NCBI GenBank assembly: GCA_001600455.1
Contig: BCKC01000007.1
Span: 3,226,019 to 3,290,018, forward strand
Direction of reading: 5' to 3'
Origin: Endocalyx cinctus
Lineage: Eukaryota; Ascomycota; Sordariomycetes; Amphisphaeriales; Apiosporaceae
Length of the DNA stretch: 64,000 nt
The notes under the pieces were generated by a model. That model saw only the letters and a list, made by a program, of their open reading frames with translations, had not been told where the DNA came from and ran no database searches. The position numbers and the translations under genes were made by a program. Shown in pieces: positions 1-11,309 of this stretch (within the stretch, counting starts at the first letter, position 1; each line of letters begins with the position of its first letter).

Positions 1-820
1 GGCCATAAGCTCGCGGCGATCCACTGCACGACGGCGCCCTCTGCGTTAGCTATCCTCAGGGCGTCGAGGGTGAGCTCTTTGCGCTCCTCCTCGACCAGGT
101 ACGCGGGCGTGCCTTTGGTCGATTCACCTTTCGTCACGACGGCGACGTTGGCCGCTAGGTCTGGGTACGTCTCGTTGAGGCGGGAGACGACCTTGCGGGC
201 GACGGCGAAGAGCTCGGCCGAGTAGTACGCGTGCACGCCCGAGGTCGTGTGCCAGTCGCACGGGATCGAGTGTGCCTCGACGAAGTTCTTGAGGAAGGAG
301 AAGTTCCGGAGCTCGAAGGAGGCGATGTGGGGTGAGGCTAGGTACATGGATGGTTGGCAGTGTCCGCCGTTCTGGATTTGGCGTCAGTATATGCACGTTT
401 TGATTTTGATTGTTTTTTTTTTTTTTTTACAACAATTATTATAATAATAATCTTGACCTGGATGAATCGTTTCTCTCTGGAATCATCCAATTTTTACTTC
501 GTACACCCCTAGAAATGGGGAAGAAGAGAGAAAAAAAAAGGAGGTTGAAAACTTACTCTGCCCGTAGCACCCCAACAGGCCTCCCTGGCCTCGAGCATAA
601 CGACGTTCAGGCCCGGCTTCTTCTCTTTCAGGAAATGGGCGGCGAAGGCGCCCGTGATACCGCTGCCAACTATAACGACGTCGGCGGACCGGGGCAATTC
701 CGGAGTCGTGCGGTGGCCGAGCAGCTTTTCGGATGGCTCCTTGTGCCAATACGCCTTGGTCGGGTTGCTGACGGGAAGTCCCGATTGTCCTGAAAAGAGC
801 TCTCCTCCCCCCATGTTCAT
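1..820 (-). CDS. FAD-dependent oxidoreductase (DAO-type), 5' part, cut by window edge
   Basis: Likely oxidises an amine or amino acid with FAD, as in fungal DAO-family proteins; substrate unknown. Exon 1 is 820-557 and exon 2 runs from 371 to the left edge, with a GT-AG intron at 372-556 (185 bp) that joins Gly-Arg to Asn-Gly-Gly-His in frame. The dinucleotide-binding motif VIVGSGITG lies at residues 50-58, followed by the acidic ribose-contact segment MLEARE (75-80) and the family-typical CWGATGRNGGHCQP stretch across the splice. The ATG at 820 was chosen because it opens the conserved N-terminal arm; an in-frame extension to 883 is also open. The C-terminal half lies outside the window, so substrate class cannot be judged. 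High GC contrasts with the AT-rich spacer upstream. Confidence 0.85.
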
Positions 821-2422
821 CTCCGGTATATGACGTTGAGGATTATATTGTTTTATTGTGAATATGTATAGCTGTGATATCAAAATTAGAGTTCTAGTTT
901 ATTTGATTTGGTCTGTGGAAACTTGACTTACAACTATGACGAAATTCCGCCCTGTGTAAATAAGCCTGCTAAGACCGAATAACTGCCTTAAGGAGTTATC
1001 GCTAATGCTGAGTTTAAGTTGACAATGTTCCTTAAGTTTAAATACGTCTATGACTGTTTATGACTATGAGAACGATAAATAAGCTGGTATAAGTATTTCT
1101 TTGTCTTTCTTCTTTGCCGTTGAGAGGGGTCCGAAGTTGATAATCAGTCGATCCGTCCGGCCCGAGTCAGGCCTTATTCCCCCTTTCACCAAATTGTGGA
1201 GACTTGGGCCGGAGCAATAATTATCATAATAAGAGAAAGTATCGGTATATTAAAAATTATGTATCTACAGTAAATTATGACGAAAAAAAGAAGATATTTA
1301 GTCAGGCCAGATTCTAATGTGACCTCCTCCTTTTTTTTTGGTATTTGCGGGGGCAGGGAAGTTTACCAGGTTTAACTTCATCGACTATTTTCAGTATGGA
1401 ATACGACTCTAAACCTAGTCTCAGTACAGATTAATGTTTGTCCTGTCTGGACATTGGAACAATATATTGTTCAATCAAGCTACGACGTCAGTTTTGGCAG
1501 GTATATGCGGGTTGTCGTTAAAGATGATATGTCCATTCTTTACCATGACCTGATTCTGAACAGGGAGATGCCTATTACGTTTGACAAAGCGTCTACTAAA
1601 TATATAACGTTACGCTTTTCTAAATGAAGAGATACCAGAAGATGGGGGTTAGGCGCGACAGATTATGATGATCCTTCAGCTCTTCTTAGACCGGTCATAT
1701 GAACTGAATAACACATTATCTATGATCCATGTCTTCCCAAGGTAGCTCAAAGAGCCTCAGACGTAGCGTTGGAGAGGGAGGGGTTGGCTTCTTTCTGGGG
1801 GTTTCCAATTTCCACCAATAGCAAAAATGAAGCCTTTTTCAAAATCAGAGGACCCTTTCATCGATATTTCGAAATCAGCTTAACCGGGTAGATAATTGCG
1901 TCGTATCCTGTTTATTTTGAAAGCTACTCTCGAAAACGAATAATCCCATCTGCTGTATTTTCCGATAATCAAACATGTGGGGTTTGTTTGTAAGAGTCAG
2001 GGGTTCTTCCGTAGGGTAGGCAACCGCCGTTGTCGACATGGTATTATGCTGAATCCCAATTCTAGAATCGCCTGCGCGCAGATCCGGCTTCGTGCTGCCG
2101 AGTTTATAGTATCGTGCAGGCACCCGACAAGCTCTGAAAAGAGAAATGATCTCCGCTACTGGTGGAAAATAAAAATGAATTTCTTCGAAGTTTGTCTTGT
2201 TTGCAGACTTCAATTCACAGCATAGAGGACAAATGGGATCCGTCTGTGTAGCCGTGTCTTAGATAGAGAGCTAGGAGTATATAAACATAGTCGTCGCCAT
2301 ATCCTCAGAGATGATAGAGGAAGGAAAGAAGCACGCCGATCCGTAGTTCTTCTACAGTCATAGCACCCAAGACAAGAGAGCTGGTTAAGTTTATCGAGAA
2401 TCTTTTGATTGATCTGCCCATC
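821..2422. other. intergenic region, oxidoreductase to pectate lyase
   Basis: AT-rich spacer of about 1.6 kb between the divergent FAD oxidoreductase and pectate lyase genes, so it holds both promoters. No convincing gene was seen; the one longer minus-strand frame (1875-2213) opens only at TTG. The right end holds the pectate lyase TATA-like box. Confidence 0.6.
2278..2285 (+). promoter_or_regulatory. TATA-like box of the pectate lyase gene
   Basis: The sequence TATATAAA lies 138 bp upstream of the pectate lyase ATG at 2423, a reasonable spacing for a fungal core promoter with a roughly 100-nt 5' leader. It is a sequence match only; no transcript start is known. Confidence 0.4.
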
Positions 2423-4122
2423 ATGCATCGTTACGCTCTCTTCGCCCTCGTTCCCGCCGTCCTTGGGTGCACTAACCCGGACACTGATGCTTGCGCGTCT
2501 TTCATGACGGCCCAGGCTGCCACGGCCTCCGCCTTTTGCAAGACCTTCACGCAGTCCACCGTGACCGCCACTACTGGTCTCCCGTCTTGGGCGTCCGCTT
2601 GTTCCAGCAAGCCAAGCGCTATTTCTAAGGTTAGTAGTCGTCGTGGGGAGATTGGAAAACCTCATCATCTAGCTCCTTTTATTCGCCCTCTACTACCTTC
2701 CCTGCCTCCTCCCTGTCTTTCAATCTGTCACTAGTCTCTCATATTTCTCCTTATATGGTTTTGTATTGTCCCCTACCACAGCTGTGACTTATCAAACCTG
2801 AAATATGAAGAGATAATTAACGCATCTGACCCATCAGGAATGCACTTGCGCCTTCCCCAACGGCGGCGCCACCACGACCACGACCATGGTAACGACCACC
2901 AAGACGACCACCAGCGGCGGCTCCACCCCCACCACCGGGTCATGCTCCTCCCCCAACTACTCCCTAGTCGGGTACGGAGCCGGGACCACCGGCGGCGGCA
3001 GCGGAAGCGGCACCACCGTGACCTCCTGCTCGGCCCTCGAGAGCGCCGCCGAGAACGGCGGCGTCATCAAGATCTCCGGTATCCTGACGGGTTGTGATAT
3101 CATCGACCTGCCCTCCGACACCACCGTCCAGGGCGTCGGCTCGAACTCGGGTCTCACCGACGGTGGGTTCCGCGTTAAGGAGGGGAGCAACGTCATCCTC
3201 CAGAACCTCAAGATGCATAACCCTCCCGAGGGCAAGGATCTTGTTGAGATTCAGTACTCTTCTGGAATTTGGGTTGACCACTGTGATGTGAGTATTTGGG
3301 TTTTTATAAGATTCTCCCATTTCTGGGATAGATATAGAGAGTGTGAGAGAAAAGTTTGCTGACATGACTTTCCAAACTCGCGAATAGTTCTCGACCGAGG
3401 GTATCACCGGAGACAAGGATTACTACGACGGTCTTCTGGACATCACCCACGGAAGTGACGACGTGACCGTTTCTTGGACCAAGTTCCACGACCACGTAAG
3501 TTTCCCCTCTTCATCTCCCCTTTCTCCAAAAAGAAAATTCAGTATCCCTAACCGTGCCCCCACAGTGGAAAGGCTCCCTCGTCGGCCACTCCGACAGCAA
3601 CGAATCCGAGGACAGCGGGCACCTCAAAGTGACGTACCACCACAACTACTGGAACAACATCAACTCGCGACTGCCGTCGATCCGGTTCGGCACGGGCCAC
3701 ATCTACAGCTCGTGCTTCGAGAGCAACCCGACCTCGGGAATCAACTCCCGCATGGGCGCCCAGGTCCTCGTCGAGCAGAACTACTTCTCCTCGACCAAGC
3801 TCGCCGTCGTGACCGACCTCGACAGCGACGAGGACGGGTACGCCGTCGAGAGGAATAACGTCTACAGCGATAGCACCACCGAGATCACCCAGGTCGGTAG
3901 CTTGACGCCGCCTTACAGCTACAGGTAAATTATTCTATTTTTTTTTTTTCTCTCTGAGATTTATCCTCCTCGATCTATCCCGAGGCCCTTTCATGACGCC
4001 ATCTTCTTTGAGAAGTATGTCACATGTGACTAACATCAACCCCCCTTTTTCTTAGTATGGATCCCGCCTCCTGCATCTGCGACTTCGTCAAGTCGTACGC
4101 CGGTACCGGTATTGTTGCTTAA
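2423..4122 (+). CDS. secreted pectate/pectin lyase, PL1 family
   Basis: Extracellular enzyme cleaving pectin by beta-elimination. Five exons (2423-2629, 2838-3287, 3388-3495, 3566-3924, 4056-4122) with GT-AG introns give 396 residues. A signal peptide (MHRYALFALVPAVLG) is followed by a compact cysteine-rich segment (to about residue 75), a Thr/Ser-rich linker with TTTTT runs, then the PL1 beta-helix from about residue 100. PL1 signatures are GIWVDHCD, VTVSWTKFHDHWKGSL, and RLPSIRFG near residue 290, whose Arg corresponds to the catalytic Arg of PL1 enzymes. The N-terminal Cys-rich block plus linker resembles an accessory module in some fungal secreted hydrolases; its role is unknown. Length and introns fit an intact gene. 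Pectate versus pectin lyase cannot be settled by eye. Confidence 0.92.
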
Positions 4123-5091
4123 AAGGTCTGAAAGGAACTCCAAAAAAAAGCCGTTTCTTTTGTGAAATACAGCGTCGTCGAAGAAGGCGAAGAAGAAAAT
4201 TATGCACAGCCAAGGCGTCCCAAGCATTGCTGGTGGCACGAAGTTGGGGACGGTCGTCTCTCCACGTTCATTTACCTAATGTATATACAAATTTGACGAA
4301 TTTCTAAAACATTCGTATACATATCTCAATCTATACATAATCATATCGTGACTTTCATTAAAAAAAAACGAGATAGGGTTTAGTAATACTTATCTCCTTA
4401 TTCACATAACGAGTAATACCGTCATGATCCTCTCCTCGCACAACAAAGTCGATATGGCAGTGATATATATCACTTACCTAGGTATCTATTTGAGGACTGA
4501 GGATGTCAGCCGTAACCAGCTAACATCTCCCTTCTACCATCACGAAAAGGCGCCAGGCAACACTTACCTGAATGGACAGCACCAATGTTCGTGCGTCCAA
4601 CCTCTAGGCCACTGAGATCTGGTTTTATAATTTCATGGGTTCTGAAAATATGGAAGTATGTCGAATTCATTGAGGATATAAGTATGTAGATATATATTTC
4701 TTGGCACACTCTGGATAATACTCTGAACTACGGAAGCTAAGCTCTTGGGCCTGCCATTACTTTTTATAAAAGTTACTACTAGACAAGAATCGTATGTTTG
4801 ATAAGGTTACTTCAGAAAAACAATTTCAGGCGAAGTAGGCTATATTCGTATACATAATTAAGAGTAATTTTGCTACGCTAGGAAGCCTTTATAACTCGGA
4901 AAGAAAGATAGCATTTCTTTTTTTTTTCCCCCATGACGAAGAAAGATGATCCTGATCTTTCCCATTGCAAAACCACCTTATCTACCAAGGGTCCCATTAT
5001 TTTACCCCTGATCCGAAAGAGAGAAAACCGAAATATCGTAAAAGTCTCGTAAGTGGTGGTTCTAATCGTGTCGTGTCTAATCGTAGCAAGC
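4123..5091. other. convergent 3' intergenic region
   Basis: AT-rich 970-bp spacer between the 3' ends of the pectate lyase (+) and eIF2 beta (-) genes. It carries short A and T tracts consistent with 3' UTRs. Short frames at 4424-4615 and 4506-4709 look random; no RNA gene recognised. Confidence 0.5.
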
Positions 5092-6058
5092 TTAACCTTG
5101 CATCTTCTTTCTCTTGCCGACTTGGGCAGAGAAACCGGTCTTGATAGCGGTGACGGACCGACGCGAACCGCACGAGTTGCAAGTGATGAAGTAAAGTCGG
5201 TTTTCTCCCTTCTCCAGTGTCGTGTCGGGAGACTTGCATGTTTTGCAGGTGACGTATTCGACTATTATACGATTATCGTGATTAGTAATTTGATTATTAG
5301 CGATTAATAGTAGAAAATGAAAACTTACTGATATATTTCCGCAGAACGTTCTCGATCTGCTTCTGTTGGAAACGACCCTTGATGGATAGTCGTCTGCTTC
5401 CATCGACGGATCCGTTGGTACCTAATTCAGCAAACAGGTAGGCTATCACGTGTTCCTCGCTTCGCTTCATTCTCTTGCAAACATCCTGAATGTTGGCAAA
5501 TATAGTCTTCTTGTTACCTTCACGCAGACACTGAGGAGGAGGGATCTTGTAGCTTCGCGAGCCGCTCGAGGCGTGGTCGGGGTTCTTCTGGGCTAGTAAG
5601 CTGAAGAATCGGCTGAGGAGGAGATCGTATCCAACGGGCTTGGTCTCGTCGTGCGCCCAGATGCCCGTGCCTTTCTCCATGTCTCCGGTCTGTTCTTCGG
5701 TCTTCTCTTCGGCAGCGCCTTCGCCATCCTTGTCGAGGTCGAGGGCGGCAAGTTTGGCAGCGAACTCGTCCTCGGCACCCTCCTTGGGGGCCTTCTTCTT
5801 CTTCTTTTTCTTCATGCCCAAGTCGAGAGTACCCTCGCCGTCGGCAGCACCGTCGGCACCGTCGGCACCGTCGGCATCTTCGGTCTTCTTGGCCTTCTTC
5901 TTCTTCTTAGGCAAGAGGACAGCGTCATCGGCGGGAGGAGCGGGGTCCTCGGTAGTAGCTTCTTTGGGATCAGTAAAAGCGCCTAGGGCGGCAGAGAGCG
6001 GCGGCGTACGGGCAGAATGGGACAGCGCGGTGTCCTTGGTCTCCTCGGGGGAAGCCAT
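5092..6058 (-). CDS. SUI3: translation initiation factor eIF2 subunit beta
   Basis: Beta subunit of the eIF2 ternary complex, which delivers initiator Met-tRNA to the 40S ribosome and contacts eIF5/eIF2B through lysine blocks. Exons 6058-5329 and 5261-5092, separated by a 67-bp intron (5262-5328), give 299 residues, the usual family length. Lysine runs at about 51-58 and 83-89 (two K-boxes; yeast has three), an acidic/alanine-rich linker, the conserved core from about 140 ([30 protein letters not shown]), and a C-terminal zinc finger with Cys249, Cys252, Cys271 and Cys274. The splice restores [13 protein letters not shown] exactly. Start ATG lies in a good context (aaccATGG). Single-copy essential gene in fungi, so a useful phylogenetic anchor. 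Confidence 0.97.
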
Positions 6059-6526
6059 GGTTACAACTTTTCCGTCTGGTTCGACTACTAAAGCTTCGGA
6101 GTTAAATACGACGGATTTTCGCTGTTTACGATTGTTGGGGGGTTGTTCCTATTTAGGAGGGTTTCCGTTAATAAAAGAAAAGAAAAATGAAATGAAATCA
6201 AAGTACGAAACAAGATACGTAGAATAATCGTTTTCGTGATTATTCAATGGGTCTCGGTGGTGATAAGAATAATGATGAGATGAGTCACATAAAATATGAT
6301 CTCCAATTGTGATACAAGGAATTTTGGAAATGTGAGTCAAAGGGTCGGATAAGGTTTTGGTGGGGTAGGATATTGATGATTAGCTAATATCACGTCGATA
6401 CTATCGTTATCGTCCAAACCATGCCACTATCGCAAATAGAGGGGTTTTGTAAAATAAAGACACCTTAGGAAAAATGTAGGAAAATGTAGGCAACCTAGTA
6501 CAAATAAGTCTAGCGGGGGGGGGGGG

Positions 6527-6566
6527 NNNNNNNNNNNNNNNNNNNNNNNNNNNNNNNNNNNNNNNN
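6527..6566. other. assembly gap (40 N) inside a poly-G tract
   Basis: Forty N bases with a run of 12 G on the left and 9 G on the right. The true gap size is unknown. The flanks suggest an unresolved G homopolymer, like the 95-nt tract at 22649-22743. Confidence 0.95.
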
Positions 6567-6599
6567 GGGGGGGGGCGATAAACCAAGACAGGTTAGGTG

Positions 6600-6690
6600 C
6601 TTGTAGTTGATAGTGTACTGTAATGTAGTATACAGTAGCGTATTGTAGTGTAATATAGTATAGCGCGCCGTATATGTATAGTCTTGTGTA
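6600..6690. repeat. degenerate GTA-rich simple repeat
   Basis: Irregular iterations of gtagt, gtagta and gtaat units just right of the assembly gap. Low-complexity sequence with no coding sign. Confidence 0.5.
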
Positions 6691-7416
6691 GTGTAATTTG
6701 GGTGTATAGCCAGCCATCTCTCTTCATTGCCCAAGATTTCAAGGTGACGCAAACCCCAAAGAAATATAAATAAATATATTGAAATACTTACTGTCTCTGC
6801 TGCCGCATCCATATTGATTGAGAATGATAGGATAACCGAATAAATGGTGTCAGTAGGATAAGGGACGGTTGATGAGTTAGTAGAAAACTAGCTCCCCTTG
6901 ATTCGTGAGGTGAAAAAGAAGGATAAAGATACCCCGTCCGACGTTATGTAGAGTAAAGTAGTAATATTCTTTTATTGTAGTTTTATGAGTCGTACATAAA
7001 AAAATTTCTTTTTATTATTTTCTTCTTCGGTTATGTGATTGTTTCGGAATTTTCTTTTCCTTTTTGGGGGGATTGGGTAAAAAAAAAAAAAAAAAGAGAG
7101 ATCAAAGGTGGCAAGACGTTACAACCTTATAATCACTGCGCAGAAGTTTATGTATGATGTAAGTTAAAGTTCCCAACCAGCCGAATACTCAAATTTGTAA
7201 GTTTTGTTGGTAGTTAATAATAATCGTGGATGACTCCCACGTAAAATCATCATGGAGAAAATTATGAACAGTACAGTAGCATTAATTATTACTATAACGA
7301 GTGTTTAAGAATTATGATGCATATGCAGATATGTAAGTACTTATGTAATTATTTTGCTACGGAGGAATCCTACTTGCACGGACTACACGGAGTAGTGAGC
7401 TACCTAGGCTGCTAGG

Positions 7417-7448
7417 TACCTAAGTACAGTATTGTAGGTACTTAGGTA
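7417..7448. repeat. perfect 11-bp inverted repeat (hairpin)
   Basis: Arms TACCTAAGTAC (7417-7427) and GTACTTAGGTA (7438-7448) with a 10-nt loop. Neighbouring sequence (7400-7490) has more copies of taggctgctag and tacctagg-type words. The same TACCTAGGTA vocabulary recurs near 24190, 28400, 44020 and 60055, suggesting a dispersed palindromic repeat typical of this genome. Confidence 0.6.
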
Positions 7449-7791
7449 TCACTGTAAGTACTAGGCTGCTAGCTTAAACACAACCTAGGACTACCTGACT
7501 ATCTAATATGTAAACGCGATAAACGCAGTGACCGACGTTTAACCATCGTCATCCGCGACAACCCTCCGAAGACCGTCTATATTACCAGCTTCTTTTATGT
7601 CCTATTCTCGCATTCATATATTCTTCCCTCAACGTTGGTCAAATCAGAAGGAGGTTAATAATACATTAGATGTCCTGATGTAGCGTCTAGCTCGCTGATC
7701 TTTTTTTTTTTTAAACCTAAATATTTATTATCCGAATACTCAAGACACGACGATACTTACCTCAAATCATCAAGCTACATCAGTCGAAACC

Positions 7792-8204
7792 ATGTCTCTC
7801 TCCGAATCATACGCTATCCCTGATCCCGACGATCACGACGATATTGATTCTTTACCTTCGTCTTCTACCGAGAGTTTTATGTCGGACGATGATTTCGATG
7901 CGCAGCGAGAATGGGAGCAGAGTATTGAGCAACTTCAATTGCTGTTGACTATGATAATAGTACCCTTTGCGGGTAAATATTTTGGCCGTAAATTTGCTTA
8001 TTGGAGTAAACTCTACCCAATTTCCTAACACTCCCTCTTTTCTTTTTGACCCCTCTCTCTTCATGGTTAAAGAGTTGCTTACTGACTCGATTCTGTTTAG
8101 GTTGGGCGAGATATATGGAATGGATGCACGACGTCGAGATCGAATGGACGAACAAGAAAACATTTAAAGCTGCCGGTGCAGTCGAAGCCGCCGCGACTTT
8201 ATAG
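7792..8204 (+). CDS. mim2: Mim2-like mitochondrial outer-membrane import protein
   Basis: Small single-span protein matching the fungal Mim2 type, a partner of Mim1 in inserting alpha-helical proteins into the mitochondrial outer membrane (role known from yeast). Exons 7792-8005 and 8101-8204 with a 95-bp intron give 105 residues. An acidic, Ser-rich N-terminus (SFMSDDDFDAQREWE) precedes a hydrophobic helix at about 48-62 (LQLLLTMIIVPFAGK), a GRKFAYWSWARYMEW motif spanning the splice, and a conserved C-terminus KAAGAVEAAATL. The splice joins TGG-A to GT-TGG, restoring YWSWA. Family recognised from memory of pattern, not by search; another small outer-membrane protein remains possible. Confidence 0.72.
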
Positions 8205-8820
8205 CCCCTCGGAAAATAATATGAGGAACGAACTAAAAGTTTAGAAGACTTGCGTCATGGAAGAAAGATCACACACAAAAACACATATGTACATACCTTA
8301 CGAAACGGTTCATCGGGTTTAGACGCCCTCTCGGGAGAGGCCTTCATAAAGACAGACCGGAATATCCGGTCCTTGTAATAATGCAAGATATCTATGCCAA
8401 CGTACTGAAGATCTATTTCCTCATAAGTCCTTATAGAAAGTATAACTATGCGAATGTGGTCGTCATCATGCGTACCCGGTTCCACATCCCCCCTTCCCCC
8501 CCTTTCCCCTAAACTCTCTCGACTAAAGGTATAATAGGGGAATATGCCGTTGTTGATTCCGAGGCGTAAAAAGAGCTTACTTGAACCATTCTCGAGGTCA
8601 AAGTTATGATCATAAAATCTCAGGAATTTCATCTTATGACTTTTATATAATCAAGGACAGACATTTGTCAATAGGGAATAGTGATATATACCATTAATAC
8701 ACCTATCAAAGCATTGGAGGATTGTAGTAGACTCTGGTAAGCGCAGTATTTATAGTAATTAGTATGGAAGCAAATATAATGCCATTATCCTTCTTGGTGC
8801 AATCCCTATTATTATTAACT
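8205..8820. other. convergent intergenic region with one doubtful ORF
   Basis: 600-bp spacer between the 3' ends of the Mim2-like (+) and DUF6536-like (-) genes. It holds one minus-strand ATG ORF (8255-8632), listed separately at low confidence. Confidence 0.5.
8255..8632 (-). CDS. doubtful hypothetical ORF, 125 aa
   Basis: Starts with ATG (MKFLRFYDHNFDLENG) and runs through HDDDHIRIVILSIRTYEEID, which has a protein-like composition with charged and hydrophobic alternation. No family recognised. Two possible donor sites (GTAAGC in GSSK, GTATGT after FRK) mean the true exon could be shorter, or this could be a degraded gene. It sits just downstream of the DUF6536-like gene on the same strand, so a missed 3' exon of that gene is another option. 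Confidence 0.22.
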   Translation of the reverse strand: MKFLRFYDHNFDLENGSSKLFLRLGINNGIFPYYTFSRESLGERGGRGDVEPGTHDDDHIRIVILSIRTYEEIDLQYVGIDILHYYKDRIFRSVFMKASPERASKPDEPFRKVCTYVFLCVIFLP

Positions 8821-11309
8821 TTATCCCCTTACCATCAGTGCCCTCAGACAATGCGCAAGCCCATAGCTAATGGGTAGCAGTATGACAGGTAACAACTGAA
8901 AAACCAATATAGAGAATATTATATATATAATCAACGCACCGCCCAACCCACCTCCTAAACCAGGTATCGCGTTCCATATTGGTAGCCCGAGCTCGCAGAA
9001 GACGACTAGCGGCCCTCCGTCAAACTGGGCCAATTGGTGTATTTGAAGAAAACGTATTGTATAGAACCATGTGATGAGTAAATGGATTATGAGGGACCGT
9101 AAGGCGAACAACAACACTAGCCACGTCTTTAGGTCCTTGAAAACATTACGTACCTTAACCCAAAACCCTGGCTTACTAGGCGTGTAGTTATCGTATTCGA
9201 AGTAGATCGCTCGAGATTGGAAAAATCTTTGCTGGATGTAGGACAGTCCATTGTGATATACATGGAATAACCTAAAAACGAAAACTACCTATCTCTCACA
9301 GTTATGTCAGTACAGGTTCTTGGCGGCAAGTTGAAACTTAAGGCTGGGTTTCTTACACTCAGGAACCATGTAGAATCGCTACAATTATATATTATGTTGT
9401 GTCAGTAAGTGTCAATACAGCACAAATTTCTTCTTCAAGCACTCACCTATATGAGCTCGGAGAACTGTGTAAAATGGGCTTGCTAGCAGCGAAGAACAGC
9501 CAAAGGGACCAAGCGATCGGTAACGCGTAAAAACTCCACATCAATCTAGATCGCCAAAAATAGCTTTTTGGTCGCAAAGGTATGTCGGGCCCGTAAGAAC
9601 GCTCTTGTCTCCCGAGGCTTTCGTAGTAGTCCAGCGCATCGTTCCAGCGAGTAAAGCGGATGGAAGTGCAGCTCCTGACTAATACGAAAGTCATCGCCGC
9701 TAGCTTGATGGTAAGGGCGGAGGCAATCACGTACAGGATCCGAAGACTATACACGGCTTCGCAGGTCCGCTCGCCTTCGTCTGCCGGTTGAGCTAGACAG
9801 TAGGAGAAGTAACACCTTGGCCGTAAATATTCGCTCTCGTTGTTCCACCGTATGTCCCAGAACTGATAGCAGAGATCGATTTGAGGTAGTACGTCGTTCG
9901 ACGAGTTTTGATATATAGCTCCGGCCGGGCCATTTGAGGCTACGTTGAGTCCCAACGAATATGGCATATCATGTTGACCGTCGATCATGCTAATATTTGC
10001 TTGTTTCAAAGCTTCAGCCGGATCAACGTATAACATGTAATCTTCCCCATCAGCGAAGTTTGCAGTTTTCAAAAAAGGAGCTTCGCTTGGCCGGCGTGAG
10101 CCTTTGTAAGCGTCGAGGTAGGCATCAGGGCACAATGAGAGCATAGCTGCTTCCTTCGATGCTATTCGATACCCAGGCAGTACGCCTATTGCTAGCAACG
10201 AGTTATGAAGATCCGGTGTCGTATAATTCGTCACAACCACGAGGGTGCCGTACTTTGAAATCTCCGCGCTGTTGTAGGCATCACCGCACTCCTCTCTTGA
10301 GAGATTTGTCCACGTCGATGGGTCTGCTTGAACAGCAGACAGATTCGCAGCCAAATTTGGAACTTCTCGATACTGCGTCGGCCACCCGGCCTCCGGGGAT
10401 GGTAAGTTCTGCCATTCGCCGCGATGCCATTGACTCATTTTTAGGGCAGAAACGTTGAAATTATGGCCTTCGAGAAAGGAGGTAGAAGCAACGACCTCGT
10501 AGGTATTAGATGCAGAGTATTTAACAAAAAGTAAACTGTTTGATCTGATGAATCCAAATGAGTGACTTTATTTTTATTTTATTTTTTGTGTATCCCTAAT
10601 CTGATCCAACTTTGCGTATAGAAATAGCGTAGAATCGAAGCGATAATACATTCCATGGATGTTAGGATGATAGAGAGTGTCAAATGCTTGACTTTGAAAA
10701 CACTTACAAGAAGTATAAAGGAAGTGACGTGAATAGAAGGACGAGAAAAGTCACTTTCTCGATCATCGAACTAGCAGAAAATGAGCGCATAGATTCCATT
10801 CCAAGATCCATAGACCTGTCATGACGCTCAAAGGTGTTGATATCCGGTGCCAATACTTGTATCCGAAAATGGTCAGAAGCGATGTTAATAATAGCTACCA
10901 CAATGTTAAGCGCCAAAATAGTAGTGCCATAACTGCCGCTAAAAAGACCGAAATTCGAGCAGGGACTTGTCCAGAGGTGGAAGAGGCCATAGGATTCGAT
11001 ATCATTGCTTAATTTGACCTTTTGAGTCGCAATCCATGATAGAACCACTATCGTCAGCGTGATCAACCAGTACAGAATCGAAAGCCAGGTCGCAGCGAAT
11101 CCAACGAATTTTAGTCGGGTCTGGGAAACCCGGGTAAGTTTTGACATCATTGACCTATACTTTTCAGTCAGTAGCGTGGCAATAGAGCTTGCATTGACTG
11201 CTATAGGAGAAGCAGGTTGATTTGGAGATGTATCTTCGTCAGAACTCCCTTGGCGTGGGCTCAAGGTTGTCGGTTGAAACTCGTTCATCGTGTCTGCTGT
11301 GTTTCTCAT
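8821..11309 (-). CDS. DUF6536-like multi-span fungal membrane protein
   Basis: Predicted integral membrane protein of unknown function. Exons 11309-10708, 10544-9447 and 9271-8821 (introns 163 and 175 bp) give 716 residues. The start is the ATG at 11309. The N-terminal part has hydrophobic segments (FAATWLSILYWLITLTIVVL; TILALNIVVAIINIA) and ends in LLFTSLPLYFL, which matches the layout of fungal DUF6536 proteins (a membrane helix followed by SSLPLH-L-NS). The splice restores SLPLYFLSNSLLFVKYS. A long extracytoplasmic region follows with many N-x-S/T sites and Cys residues, then four or more C-terminal helices. It diverges clearly from the family core words, so the assignment is moderate. The position of the second intron rests on frame and branch-point fit. 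Confidence 0.68.

Larger units (their letters stand above)
6059..7791. other. divergent intergenic region with an assembly gap
   Basis: 1.7-kb AT-rich promoter region between eIF2 beta (-) and the Mim2-like gene (+). It contains a poly-G-flanked N gap (6527-6566), a degenerate GTA-rich repeat (about 6600-6690), a 16-nt A run near 7080 and a perfect hairpin (7417-7448). No further gene seen. Confidence 0.6.

Noticed and set aside
1875..2213. 112-aa minus-strand ORF upstream of the pectate lyase
   Set aside because: Opens at TTG, no domain, in AT-rich promoter DNA.
4700..4760. 5S rRNA-like words near aagctaagctcttgggcc
   Set aside because: Only a short resemblance; the conserved internal promoter and ends of fungal 5S rRNA are missing.
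5640..6227. Long plus-strand ORF (195 aa) over the eIF2 beta gene
   Set aside because: Antisense of the Lys/Ala-rich eIF2 beta N-terminus; low-complexity shadow.
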